Assembly: GCF_905147365.1 (NCBI RefSeq)
Contig: NC_056410.1
Span: 8,407,501 to 8,471,500 of the forward strand
DNA: 64,000 nucleotides
Source: Aricia agestis
Taxonomy: Eukaryota > Arthropoda > Insecta > Lepidoptera > Lycaenidae
Reading direction: 5' to 3'
Shown one piece after another: positions 13,676 to 25,384 of the stretch. The notes beneath the pieces are model-generated. The model was not told the DNA's origin and made no database searches. It saw nothing but the letters and a program-made list of their open reading frames with translations. The first letter of the stretch is position 1; each line of letters opens with the position of its first letter. The position numbers were made by a program, and so were the translations under genes.

Positions 13676-14395
13676 AATATGTTAATACGTGAGCCAAAAA
13701 CTTTGTATCCTTTTTGACGAAAAATGGGGAAACGTAGGTGAATGCAATTTTGCACAGTTATAGTTTATATTGTGAAGGAGTGCATCGAGCAAATATTATT
13801 TTATTATGCTTTAATCATACATTTTTTTAACAAATAAAACATTACACACACTACAACACACACACACTAAAAATGACAGATTTTTGAGTGACAAGCCTAT
13901 AGGTACATACGAATTATACTCTTTTATTTATGGTTGAAGTCTATTGACAACAAGGTGACAAATTGAAAATGGATTATAGTTTTTTTAGATACTATTAGAC
14001 ACTGCTTACACGGCCAGTCTAAGATCAGTTGAGTCCCAGAGACAGAGAGAAGAGTTGAAAAAAATATGATAGTTAATATTTTTTTTACAAAATATAGGGA
14101 AGTTGTAGTCCTAATGTCGTTGAAACTAAGGTCGAATTTCGACCATTGGGCGATCTCTGGTTTATAGTATTCTCCATTTAAGTTATTATAATACGAGTTA
14201 TTATAATATATATTAACTAGCTGTCCCGGCAAACGTTGTTTTGCCATATAAATTTTTTTTGTATAAAAAATAGATGTTGGCCGATTCTCAGACCTACTCA
14301 ACATGCTCACAAAATTTCATGAGAATCGGTCAAGCCGTTTCGGAGGAGTACGGCAACGAAAACTGTGACACCAGAATTTTATATATTAGATATCC
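13676..14395 (+). repeat. LINE 3'-end repeat, family C copy 1 (empty site)
   Basis: This block matches the reverse complement of 39128-39960 along its whole length, including AAACTTTGT near the start, the CAAGGTGACAAATTG stretch, the GTCGTTGAAACTAAGGTCG stretch and the final 'ggaggagtacg...' tail. The part from about 14217, starting 'ctgtcccggcaaacg', is also seen at 34173-34440. It lacks the 222-bp insertion found in the 39 kb copy. Confidence 0.8.
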
Positions 14396-17300
14396 ATTAT
14401 CCAAATATATACTATACGAACCAACGGACTGGCGGACGGACGGATAGTGATCTATCAACGCACAGCAGAAGCAACTGGACGGCTCGGGCTGGGAATACAG
14501 GTAGATGTTATGACGTGGCTGGGAAAGGATTTTGATCAATTCTAATTTCTACCCCCAATGGGACAAAATAGAGGATGAAATTTTGTATGAAACTTTGTTA
14601 ATTTTAAGCCGATCGGGCTGAGCCTTTGATATCTAATTAATAATAAAGACAAACCTAGTAATAATATATTCCCAAACTTATCATGTATCTACTGTAGCCA
14701 AGCACCTACCTAGGTGAGGGACCTGTCTAATGTCTATGCCTTTATCATTTTATCAAACGTATGGGAGGCAGTTAAATATTTTAACGTGTAACTTAATTAC
14801 TTTAACAAACGCCTTTATCAAAGATTTCTATTATTCCTAGCGATCGGCGAATATACCTGTTAATTTATAATTCAATAAAAATTGATGAGGGTCGCACGTT
14901 AAATAATAAAGAAATGGCATTTTTAATAAGGTGGTAGAAATCTTAGGGCGCATGCGTGAAAGCGGCTCCAAGGACAGTATTTGCCCTTTTCTTTGCAAAC
15001 ACGAATATTTACTGGACATACAAAAGCCTGCCTATGACATCATCGGTATCATATTGTCTCAATCAAGTCTCTGACTCATGCTAAGTAAGCGTATGTGGCG
15101 TCACAATATACAGGCTGATGTGGGATTTAATTTCTAGAAGAATTTATCTGTGATTAGGCTTAGTTTACATACCAATCTTTTATCATTATTATCACAACAT
15201 TTTTAAATATTATGTTTTAGGTAAACAATATGCTTTTGATAATAATAGCAGTCACGATTTCATAACTTCCATTACAAAGATGACTTGAAGTGGTTTTTAA
15301 TTTTTTTTAAGGCATGATTATTCGATATTCTGCAGCAGATTCGTATAGCAGATCCGTACTATCTGTAACCTGCAGTGGACGAAATTCCTCCAATCCTCCT
15401 ATTCCTATGAGCTTTATTAGTCTCCAATTATTCAAAGACTACTTTTCTACCTACCTATCCACTTTTCCCACTATAGTCTTTCTGTACAGTCCACACAAAG
15501 ATTCACATAAAATATGACAAAACACTTAGGTAATAGGATAGACAGCCTATCCAATATCCTCGGCTCTTATGGCTAGGCTAGACAGCTTGACCCGGATTTT
15601 GTAGGGTTGTACAATGTACAGTCAGGCTTAGTAAGGAAAAACTAAAAAGATCCATGAAAAAATCCTAGGGAGCCGAGAAGAATATAACACATGCGTTAGA
15701 AATTAGAATGTAAATATATGTTCAGGGCCCTGTTGTATAAATGTTTATGTAAGAAAATCTATAATATAAACACCCTTTGATAGACAAAATCCACGAAGCC
15801 CATAAAATTTGGGGTTTATCGACTCTATACTTATGGCTCGTTCAGCCGGCTATAATATGTTGAGGAGATAATAATACTATGTCTACACTGTTACAGCGGA
15901 ATATCAGCGCTTTTTCATGTGTGATTTTGTAACATCATAGTACATACATATAATTTTACCCCAGTACTATGTCCATAATTAAAACTTATTTAAATTTATG
16001 AGCTCCTCCCATTTTTCGCAGTTCGTGGCGGATCGGTTCATTATTGCAATTGTGATTTTGTTCAGGAAGTTCTGGGTCCAGGAAGCTGCAATACAGATTA
16101 TGTAATTCCATTAAAGTTGTGCCTTTGTTCAGTTCGGTTTTCTGGGTCAGGGGAATCGATTCCGCCTGTATCTAACAGCCTATTTACAGCGTTACTAACC
16201 CTGGGGCACCTGTCGTTACACTGACAGACTAACGACTCTCTCCGATCGAAAAATACGGTCCAACTTTAAATAACAATAGCCAATTCTAACAAGGCAGTCT
16301 ACACGTTAATTGGATTTATCAGTGGGCAAAAAATTCGTGAGAATTGAAATCCATTTGACTTATTTTGATCGCGGCTTCATGATTCATTTTGTTGGTTCAA
16401 AGAACTTTGTCGAGGTTTTATTATTATATAATTTTTGCTTCATCAGGATTTAATCATCTAGTGCACAAAGGTATTTGTATATACCTAGTATTATCTTCCT
16501 GTGTCAGCATATTCAACCAAACAAACACCACAGTTTTTTTCGCTGTAAGTTACGAGTACCTTGTCGATTTGTTTTTGTGATTGCTTTTTGCTGATTCGGT
16601 AAGTATGGATGCACCGAAACGAATGCTAATTGCGTCATCATTTTATACATATACAAGGTGAAATAGCAATTTTCTTATAATCATTCGACATTTCGTTTTT
16701 AATATTACAGACTATCAAAAATTCTACATTCATATTACGCTGGCTCCAATAAGACTAAGTGTGCTCCAATAATTTTATAAATAAATAGGCTTTAATCTAT
16801 AATACCAACTTCAATTAGATCTAACATCTTAAAAAGCTTCTTATGGAAATCACCTTTTTGTTTTAAACAGACATTCATAACGTAGCATAATAATTATTCA
16901 TGATGCATCATAATATTATTATTATTTTCGAATGCCCGTTGAGTTATTAGATAGACATCCCTTTAGTCGCGGTTAGTAAGCGTAGGCAGACGGGTGAAGT
17001 GACTATAAAGTTATTTAGCATACAAACACTGGAGCATAATATTTTGCTAAGCTGTGTTATATTCAGCCTTCTTATCGTGATTCGTGCAGCAACTTACCTA
17101 TACCTAATTTGTTCATTAAATAAATAATTATACATAGGTAATTAGAAAATGTGTAAAGCTTAAAATCTTCAGACAGGGGTGGACAATTACAGACAACAAT
17201 AACTGATAAATTGATGATAAGTTACTAAACTTACATATTAATATAATATGTATTCGTACACCCCCTACCCCTAAGCAACGAAATACCAAAAGCGGAGTGC

Positions 17301-17703
17301 AAAAAATATCAGATAAGCCACGAGAAAACCAATAAACAGTTGTTTTATTGCGAGTAATCCCATTACATGAGAGTGGTTTTGGGCTTTTAGGATAGTGGAT
17401 CGTTCAATAAAAAGATCTTTGGGCCCAATGTCCTAGAGCGGTACGCTCCGGAACCCTCAATACGAGAAAGCGAAATGATGTTCTTGAACTAGGGATGGGC
17501 GCATCGATAACAAAATTAGGTCAGGGTCCGATGCGTCACGTGCTACGGGGTTGAAAGAGTGCGTCGGGCGTCGGAAGATGGAGCCTTTTCAAGAAAACAT
17601 CGTGACGTCACAACTTGTTATAACACAATCCTTAACAGATGATCAATACATCTTAAAAGCCTAGTTTAGTAACATTTGAGAATTGAAAAAAACAATAATA
17701 CTT
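14396..17703. other. Non-coding stretch, no gene seen
   Basis: AT-rich sequence with only short open frames. Nothing with conserved motifs or paired splice sites was recognised. Confidence 0.45.
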
Positions 17704-18065
17704 AATAGAATTGACGAAAAAGATGAATATACACATGCGTCCAAAATATCGACCCACCCCGCGCATTTCTATTCAAGTCGCTATATCTTAAAAAGTTATA
17801 GTTATTTATTATTTCTTTTTATTAATAATGCGAGTTAATATGATAGGGAATGTGTACGTTTACTCTACATTTTCATTTCCAACATGCTTGACTACAAACG
17901 AAACAAATCACTAAGCACCCCCGTCACTCAGTTTTTTAATCGTTAATTGAACGGTTTTGTTCTGTATGAAAAATCGGTCAAATCTTACTGTTTTTGTTTT
18001 GTCTCGATTTTTATTGATTTATTGCTCATTTAACTTCATTTTAAACGTAATTTCTTTGTGGCGAA

Positions 18066-19383
18066 ATGGATATTACTCCAAATAAAGCCTCTCAAGCAAG
18101 GGCTTTGCTAAGAGCTGAATTTAGACAACGAGTTGTAGCTAGAAGTCTTAATTTAAGTCGAACTTCGGTTACAAGAGTATACCGAAGTATTCTAGAGACT
18201 CTAAACTTTACCATGCGACCATGTTTAGGAAGACATTGGGCTACATTTGAACGTGATGACCGTTTTAAGGTGTCAACGTCCTTGCGGAATCGACATCTCA
18301 TTTCAGTTCAAGTGCAACGACGGCCAAGAGAAGTCGGATGAGTTACAGTAATTGAGTAGACTGTACGACGAAGACTTGCAGGCAGCTGTTTGACTTCACA
18401 AAAACTCGCTAACGGTCCAAAATTAGCCCCAGCACACAGTCAAGCGCTGCTTAGTTTCGCACGTTCTCATGTTGATTTTTCATTGGAGCAATGGCGGGTC
18501 ATGCTCTTTTCTGATGAAAGCTAAATCAGTCTTTATGGTAACGATGGTCGCAGAAAAGCATACCGTTGATAAGGAGAATGATTTGCGCAGGCGTGCATTG
18601 ACGAAAGGCTTCCATTTGATAGGTGTTCGGGGACTGTGTGGGGCGAGATTTCTTTTGATGCATAAACCAATCTTGAGTTCGTAACCGGGCCACGCCTTGG
18701 CACTTTGAGTACCTATCGATACATTCAGGGCGTACTAGGACAACATGCGGTGCCATGTGCTGGTTTTTTTTTTTATGAAAGAAGGGGGCAAACGAGCAAA
18801 CGGGTCACCTGATGGAAAGCAACTTCCGTCGCCCATGGACACTCGCAGCATCAGAAGAGCTGCAGGTGCGTTGCCGGCCTTTTAAGAGGGAATAGGGTAA
18901 TAGGGGAGGGTAGGGATGGGAAGGGAAAGGAATAGGGGAGGATATTAAAGGGAATTGGGCCTCCGGTAAACTCACTCACTCAGCGAAACACAGCGCAAGC
19001 GCTGTTTCACGCCGGTTTTCTGTGAGAACGTGGTATTTCTCCGGTCGAGCCGGCCCATTCGTGCCGAAGCATGGCTCTCCCACGTTTTGTTGATGAAGGT
19101 TTCATATTGATGTAGAACAATGCTCGACCGCACGTTGCTGCGAAAGTTCGTCAATATCTCTCCGACGTCGAAATTTCGGGTTTGGACTGGCCAGCAAGGA
19201 GTCCTAACCTTAATCCTATTGAGCACCTATGGGGAGAACTCAAAAGGAGGGTCAGGGCCCGGACTCTTGCCGCAGATACCCTTCAGGACCTCCAGGTGGC
19301 TGTACAAGAAGATCGGCATGGTATCGCTCAGGAGTTCATCATAACTTTGATAAGGTCAAGGAAAACCCGGATGGAAACCTAAA
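18066..19383 (+). pseudogene. Broken Tc1-like transposase
   Basis: The start encodes a helix-turn-helix-like N-terminus (MDITPNKASQARALLR... then SLNLSRTSVTRVYRS). After several frameshifts the C-terminal part reads LDWPARSPNLNPIEHLWGEL, a hallmark of Tc1 DD34E transposases, with the catalytic Glu in the IEHLWGEL stretch, and ends ...SRKTRMET and a stop. The middle is interrupted by a SINE right where the frame would read GFVDEG. The many frame changes and the insertion make it inactive. Confidence 0.85.
18765..19083 (-). mobile_element. SINE inserted in the Tc1 transposase, copy 1
   Basis: On the minus strand the element starts GTGGGAGAGCCATGCTTCGG, passes a GGCCGGCTCGACCGG block, a run of AGGGAAGGGAA-type pyrimidine/purine repeats (complement), then CAGGTGACCCGTTTGCTCG and a poly-A tail, seen as Ts at 18764-18774. 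The same structure is present at 43319-43643 and 44465-44797, and in part at 40612-40742. It resembles the abundant lepidopteran SINEs of the Metulj/HaSE kind; the family name is tentative. It splits the transposase, so it arrived later. Confidence 0.85.
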
Positions 19384-20080
19384 TTAGGGTAATGGGTGGC
19401 ACTATGAGCTATTGAAACCAATTTGTTAGTGTTTTTTACAAGAAAGATGTCATTAATCGCCTACTGAAATGTTATGCCAAACTGGCCGGTTTTTGTTTTA
19501 AGGCTGTAGAATTAGTAAACAATTTACAATTACAATAACTATAGCAATAATTAAATCCTTATTGTACTACCTTTAAAACGATTCCAACATTTATTTAATA
19601 CTAATTATATTTCTTGAGTTATTACCGTTTGAATCATAAGGAGAGAGGTGGGTCGATTTTTTTGCACGCAAGTTTATAATAGAATTGACGAAAAAGAAGA
19701 TAATGAGAGAAAGAAGAAGAAAGAAGTCTAAAAATATCAAATTGTAAGGAAGATAAAAGATAATGGCATAAATATAAATCTTATCTTATATCTTTAAACG
19801 AGCAATTCTTGTAATATATAGGTATACTAGAATGAAATATAAAACCCATCACACGACTACAAGTTGCTAACGGCCTTTCATGAACCAGATAAACCCTGGA
19901 TAAACTTATTTCCATGAAAATATCGATGAAAATTAATTTACTAAACGCCATCTGTTTTCATATATTAGAATTAAAATGTTGATTGCATTGATATGTTTTC
20001 TAGATGGAATATAGGCCAACACGGTACACTCGAACTCCATAGAAATGCAAAAGGAGTTCTACATAAGATAAGATAGATTG

Positions 20081-20606
20081 ATTATTATTATACCAAGTGA
20101 TAATATTATTAAACATAATATTCTAACGTATTAAAAACTTTAAACAAAAACATACTAACTAATAAGTATGATTAGTTCTATGTTACAATAAAGTAAAAAA
20201 TAAAACGCCATCTGTTGAATCGTATTAGAACTAAAATGTTCATTCCATCGATATATTTCTGGATTTTTTATAATATTATACATAAAATATGTTTAAGATT
20301 TTTGAAATTTTATTTTAATACACATCCAAGACCCAGGAACATTGAAAACTTTTTGTTCCGCCTGCGGGACTCGAACCCAGGACCCCCGGGATGAGCGCTG
20401 GCCACGCGCAATGCGAATTCATTTTCATCGATATTTTCATGGAAATAAGATATTTTCCCACATCAAAATGTAGCCTATGTCCTTTCTCAGACTCTAGAAT
20501 AACTGTATACAAAATTTCATTGCAATCGGTTCAGTAGTTTTGGCGTGAAAGCAAGACAGACAGACAGACAGACAGAGATACTTTCGCATTTATAATATTA
20601 GTATGG
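20081..20606. repeat. 526-bp tandem duplication, unit 1
   Basis: Bases 20081-20606 are repeated almost exactly as 20607-21146. Each unit holds, on the minus strand, a tRNA-like internal promoter word (GGGTTCGAGTCCC at about 20362), then a block matching LINE tails ((CAGA)n followed by 'tttcgcatttataatattagtatgga'). An identical 65-codon frame appears in both units and is not a gene. Near-identity points to a recent duplication. Confidence 0.9.
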
Positions 20607-21079
20607 ATTATTATTATACCAAGTGATAATATTATTAAACATAATATTCTAACGTATTAAAAACTATAAACAAAAACATACTAACTAATAAGTATGATTA
20701 GTTCTATGTTACAATAAAGTAAAAAATAAAACGCCATCTGTTGAATCGTATTAGAACTAAAATGTTCATTCCATCGATATATTTCTGGATTTTTTATAAT
20801 ATTATACATAAAATATGTTTAAGATTTTTGAAATTTTATTTTAATACACATCCAAGACCCAGGAACATTGAAAACTTTTTGTTCCGCCTGCGGGACTCGA
20901 ACCCAGGACCCCCGGGATGAGCGCTGGCCACGCGCAATGCGAATTCATTTTCATCGATATTTTCATGGAAATAAGATATTTTCCCACATCAAAATGTAGC
21001 CTATGTCCTTTCTCAGACTCTAGAATAACTGTATACAAAATTTCATTGCAATCGGTTCAGTAGTTTTGGCGTGAAAGCA

Positions 21080-21114
<35 letters not shown>

Positions 21115-21146
21115 GATACTTTCGCATTTATAATATTAGTATGGAT
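20607..21146. repeat. 526-bp tandem duplication, unit 2
   Basis: The second copy of the unit is offset by 526 bases from the first. The only obvious length change is an expansion of the (CAGA)n tract near 21082-21115. An older, diverged relative of the AAAACGCCATCTGTT block is seen at about 19940. Confidence 0.9.
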
Positions 21147-21149
21147 ATA

Positions 21150-21310
21150 TAATTGTAATCTCGGAATCGGCTCCAACGATTTTCATGAAATTTAGTATAT
21201 AGGGGGTTTCGGGGGCGATAAATCATCTAGCTAGGAATCATTTTTAAAAAATGTCATTTCATTCGTGTTTTATCGAATACCGAGCAAAGCTCGGTCAAAT
21301 AGCTAGTATC
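21150..21310 (+). repeat. LINE 3'-end repeat, family A copy 1
   Basis: Words in order: CTCGGAATCGGCTCCAACGA, 'ttcatgaaatttagtatat', GGTTTCGGGGGCGATAAATC, CGAGCAAAGCTCGGTCAAAT and AGCTAGT. The same order is found at 37163-37318, 46617-46845 and, inverted, at 27980-28172. It is interspersed and non-coding. Confidence 0.8.
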
Positions 21311-21710
21311 AGTTAACAAGGGATAGGGTCGGGACTCGGGTTGTAGAACAAATTTGAAGCCTTTTGTGCCACCGGACACACGTTGAGTAACAGGTAAACC
21401 TATTTGTCGTGGACGCTAAGCAAATACACTTTATTCTGCATTTTTCAAGGGTGACAATTGACAAAAGATGTTTATGTTCTTATGGCGCTTTATAGAATCG
21501 ATAAATAATAAAGTTTGCATCGTTTATTTCTAAATAAACTCATTAAAGTAATCACGGTGATCAGAAATTACTTTATTACGACCATAACAAAATTATTTTG
21601 AGAATATTGCATCAGAAATAGTTCATTGACAAGGCATAAATAGATCGTGCGGTGTGCGGGAGACACCGCGTTAAATTATAATATATCTATGCTAATAGTA
21701 TATCATTAAG

Positions 21711-21912
21711 AGCCCCCGCAGTTCAAACTATCGGCCGAATAAAAGTCTGTAGACTTTTAGTCGGTCGATAGTTTGAACAAATTGCGATTTCAGTACATTA
21801 TTATCGGCCGATAGGTACAAATCGTTTAGTGTGCGCACCTTCATACATCTTCGTACTGATTAAGCTTTCAACTAAACTATCGGCCGACTAAAAGTCTGGT
21901 GCGTGCGGGGGC
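21711..21912. mobile_element. MITE with GCCCCCGCA inverted ends
   Basis: Left end AGCCCCCGCA and right end TGCGGGGGCA are inverted. Inside, the word ACTATCGGCCGA is repeated in both orientations, and bases 21722-21777 form an almost complete hairpin (TTCAAACTATCGG ... CGATAGTTTGAA). Confidence 0.75.
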
Positions 21913-22075
21913 ATCCCATACAAGATACTTAGATGCATCCATATACAAGATACTTTTGGTAGCATCTTCTGTTTGCACCTAAACCGACCCAACGTCACTA
22001 TGAAATTACGTCACATTGGGATAGCCGATGCCTTTCTACAGTCACCTATCTGGCTAGTATTTTTTAATATTCTTA

Positions 22076-22203
22076 GGGCCTATTTCACCACTTCCTGATA
22101 AGGCTATCCACCAATTAACTTCAAGTATCAAGTGTGGAGAATCTGTCAAAAAAGTTATGAATAGCCTATTAAGCACTTTATCAGAAAGTGGTGAAACAGG
22201 CCC
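22076..22203. mobile_element. 128-bp Harbinger-like MITE
   Basis: Terminal inverted repeats GGGCCTATTTCACCACTT / AAGTGGTGAAACAGGCCC, flanked on both sides by TTA. A three-base TWA target duplication is typical of PIF/Harbinger elements. Confidence 0.85.
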
Positions 22204-22506
22204 TTATTTTCTTTAACCTGGAACCTAAAAGGAGCTGATAAACATAAGTCTCTGTCGCTGACTAAAGGGTGAAATACATCTAAAACACAAGCCATGATGG
22301 TCATAGTTAAAACTTTATTGATCCAAGAAGCAATGAGATCACAAGGAACTTTTTAAAAACTGGTTATTAATTCTGTCCTATAAAAAGTTTAGGTTCTCAA
22401 AACGATGCACTATTGTTGCAATATTTATCAAAACTATAGAAAAGACATGTTTGGTTAGAGGAAATAAAATCTAAGGCAGAAAGTCATTTATTATTCGAAT
22501 CATCAT

Positions 22507-23010
22507 TTTTAGGGTTCCGTACCCAAAGGGTAAAAACGGGACCCTATTACTAAGACTTCGTTGTCTGTCCGTCTGTCTGTCTGTCTGTCTATCTGTCTGT
22601 CTCCAGGCTGTAACTCAAGAACGGTAATAGCTAGAGAGTTGAAATTTTCACAGATTATGTATATCTGTGAAAATTCCATAAACATTACAAATTTTTTTCG
22701 CGGCTTGTGTTGCTTTTTACCTTTTTTGTAATGAAATTTTAAAATGTATCGAATTTCTTTATTAGAATCACTCATGTTAACAATAAGAAAAACAAATTAA
22801 AATCGAACATAATTTTAATTTGGAATTGTCTTGTGTTAAATTAAAACTTTTTAATGATATCAAAATCAGCCAGATACAATAAGTATAGCCTAAGTTCATA
22901 CATACTATAATGCGAAAAGACTTTTTCCCCAACCTATAATTTTGGTCTTATTTTGCTCTATAATGGTACGGAACCCTTCGTGCCCGAGTCCGACTCGCAC
23001 TTGGCCGATT
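22507..23010 (-). repeat. Interspersed GGTTCCGT repeat, family E copy 1
   Basis: Read on the minus strand, it begins GGCCAAGTGCGAGTCGGACT, continues ACGAAGGGTTCCGTACC, holds (GACA)n and ends GGGTACGGAACCCT. A shorter copy in the plus orientation lies at 29029-29257. It is a non-coding retroposon-like repeat. Confidence 0.75.
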
Positions 23011-23470
23011 ATTTTACTTAGGTTACGCAAAAAAGACTTGAGTATTGATTGGTAAAAAAAAATAATTGTAATTGTTGGAAAAAGCAATTACATAAGCAGT
23101 GATGTTATTAATTGTATTAGGATAACATCAGAAACAATAGCATAATATTACAAAATGTAATGAATTTTTAACAATAAAATCTTGATAGAACATTATATAG
23201 GTCAGTCCCGGGTCAAAAGATATGAATGGATGTACGCGTGATAATACATGGCACTCCGGAGATTTGTTACCTTGTGAAGCTACCCGGACGATAATATTAC
23301 AATAACCCGACGTCAGCTTAGGTATCACATAATTGGATTTACTTTATCGAAAACTAAGCTGGCTAACGGGTAAATAATAAATATTTTAAAGCAAATTGGC
23401 AAAATAAGCAAATCGATTTACATTTTACTTTAGATATCCAGAAGGGCTAGAGATATCGCAAAGTACTCAC
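23011..23470. other. Start of slo intron 1
   Basis: AT-rich DNA directly after the splice donor of the slo exon (minus strand). No other exon was recognised. Confidence 0.5.
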
Positions 23471-23785
23471 CAGTATTCGACCTGTCGTCGTCTGACCGGA
23501 GATCAGTTCGCCGGCCCAGTCCTTGGCTTCGGTCATGAAGGTGCCCTCGAACTCCTGTTTGCCCTGGCGCACCGCTTTCTGCTCCTTCTGCTTGGGGTCG
23601 TTCGGCGAGAGCTCCGGCTCCTTGCGGCAGCAGAAGAACGCGCCCGCCCGCCATACCAGCACGACCAGCAGGCCCGCGATGAACGTGAATATCGACGACA
23701 GCAGGAAGCACCACCATTTTCGCACACTGAGGCAGTCATCTTCAGGGCTCGACGCGGTTGTCGCCTCTTCCTCGGACGAAGCCAT
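23471..23785 (-). CDS. slo: Calcium-activated K+ channel slowpoke, first coding exon (partial gene)
   Basis: This exon encodes the N-terminal 105 residues of a BK channel, the large-conductance potassium channel opened by voltage and cytosolic calcium in neurons and muscle. The ATG at 23785 starts MASSEEEATT; a membrane segment follows (WWCFLLSSIFTFIAGLLVVL, about residues 24-43), which is helix S0, unique to BK channels. The cytosolic S0-S1 loop contains the CCRKEPELSPNDPKQKEQK stretch and ends EAKDWAGELISGQTTTGRIL. I recognise these as strongly conserved with insect Slo. The exon ends in phase 0 at CTG with donor GTGAGT (23470-23465). S1-S6, the pore and the calcium-sensing RCK domains must lie further left, outside what I could find. 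The exon is much more GC-rich than its surroundings. Overlapping frames on both strands are shadows. Confidence 0.92.
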
Positions 23786-24420
23786 TCCCCGAGGGCACGA
23801 GGCATCCAGACAAGCGCGCCATGCACTCGCAAGGATGCGCGCGCTCGCACGCCAGCCCGCGCGCGACTGAGCGAGCGGCGAGTCCTCCTAGCGAATGGGC
23901 GCCGCGCCGTTCGATGCCGCGCGATCGATCCGCGCCTGCGCGTCCGCTACCGCCCGCTCATACTGACCCGCGAACCTCCACCTCTTCTCTTATCTTCTGA
24001 ATCCGTCGTGCTTTGTCCTCTCCCACCTACGTCTGTGACGTGCGAGGTAGCGACCAGCTCGGATGCCCCGACCCCACGTCAGCTAAACTTCTTTGCTCCT
24101 TATGCCTTTATCTTCGCATGTAAATAATTTTCTTTCAATTGGGTAATCATCGTTATCTTACCAGGAGAGTCGGATTCGCCCGTTTCTGCTGCACTTTTCG
24201 CGATTACTGAGCCGTTTTAACGGGCATAGCGCTCCGTCGGCCGAGCGGTTGTCGACTAGGGCGAGCGGAAAACCTCCCCAGTTTTCGGTCGTCGGAACAC
24301 TGTGCGGTTTGGTTCGTTTCGTATCTACGGTTGGCGCTTTTCAGATCGATGTTGCCAGTGTTGATAAATATTATGAGCGAGACCGCTGAAATGGTAAGGG
24401 TCAATGTTTTGAACACGAAA
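23786..24420 (-). promoter_or_regulatory. GC-rich region upstream of slo: probable 5' UTR/promoter
   Basis: The sequence upstream of the slo ATG on the minus strand is GC-rich with many CpGs (for example GCGCGCGACTGAGCG near 23855), in contrast to the AT-rich background. This fits a 5' untranslated exon and promoter. No TATA box or transcription start could be fixed. The 70-codon frame at 24204-24416 is not convincing. Confidence 0.4.
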
Positions 24421-25384
24421 CTAGGCTACGGCACGCCTCGCAACTTGCAAGTGAATATAGATTGTAGATACGCGTCTACAGATATTTGATTGAAATAAGA
24501 TAGCGACTATAACATTAGACTTTTTACGACCGTATTACAAATAAGTATATAATTGAATACAATGTTATTGTAGTGAAATCATAAAACTACTTATTAGTAG
24601 GTACTTCTACAGTATATATAATAATAAAGATATTTTGCAATTCTGTCTGTTTTTATTAGGTATATATTTTCGAGTGATTACATAGTACAATATACTTAAG
24701 CTGTTTACACCTAACAACCCTCGTTTTACTATTAAGATGAGTATTTAGGCGACGCATCGGCGCCATACACAGCTACAGAGTACTACACAACCGTATAGCT
24801 GCTTTTAATCAACCTAATTCCTAAACTAATACGAGGCTTTTTGTTAGATCTAGTTAAGATACGGTCGAATTAGAAGTTTATTACTTCCGATTACCGAAAA
24901 AATGATAAGGTATTTTTGATAGCCTTTATCATTCGCGCTGTACGTTTTTTCTCAAATACTAATTTGCGATTCCAATAATAATTACTGCCGTACATAATAG
25001 GAAAGCTTTCGATATTCTAGGTTATTGCTCATTGAAGGACACGATCAAGAGACAGATAAGAATATTATACTGTTTAGCCAATGTTTAACCCAGACTGGCG
25101 CGAATTGGCATCAGAATTAAAAGAATGACACGATTTTTAAATGTGGGAGAGCCCCACATTACGTCTCGATTATGGTACGGGAGCCCTAGAACATTTTTTT
25201 TTTATTACTATCAAGCAAATTTTTTGTGAGTAGCTTCATTTTCATAAGACGAACAATATTTTTATTTGCGAAAAATCTCGAAAGTGGTAGCTAACAGAGA
25301 TATCATACTTTGAATTGATGGTCCTAAAATATGGATTGTTCTATTTGTAAGACAATGTTACTCTTAAATTATGTAACTAATAAC
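24421..25384. other. Intergenic stretch, no gene seen
   Basis: AT-rich DNA between the slo upstream region and a hAT-like MITE. Nothing recognisable. Confidence 0.45.

Larger units (their letters stand above)
17728..19678 (+). mobile_element. Degenerate Tc1-like DNA transposon
   Basis: Inverted ends of about 28 bases contain the shared core ATCGACCCACC (left end about 17730-17758, right end about 19648-19676), each bordered by TA, the usual target of Tc1/mariner elements. Between them lies a broken transposase. A SINE is inserted inside it (18765-19083). Unexpectedly, the whole element is flanked by a 20-base direct repeat (17704-17723 and 19678-19697), far longer than the TA duplication made by this family. 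Confidence 0.8.

Noticed and set aside
20315..21038. Two identical 65-codon minus-strand frames
   Set aside because: They sit in the two copies of a tRNA-headed retroposon and include its B-box; no sign of a real protein.
23523..23870. Overlapping frames on both strands over the slo exon
   Set aside because: They are GC-rich shadows; only the minus frame starting at 23785 shows the S0 helix and conserved loop.
24204..24416. 70-codon frame with a hydrophobic start upstream of slo
   Set aside because: No conservation recognised and no splice signals; may be chance in the GC-rich region.
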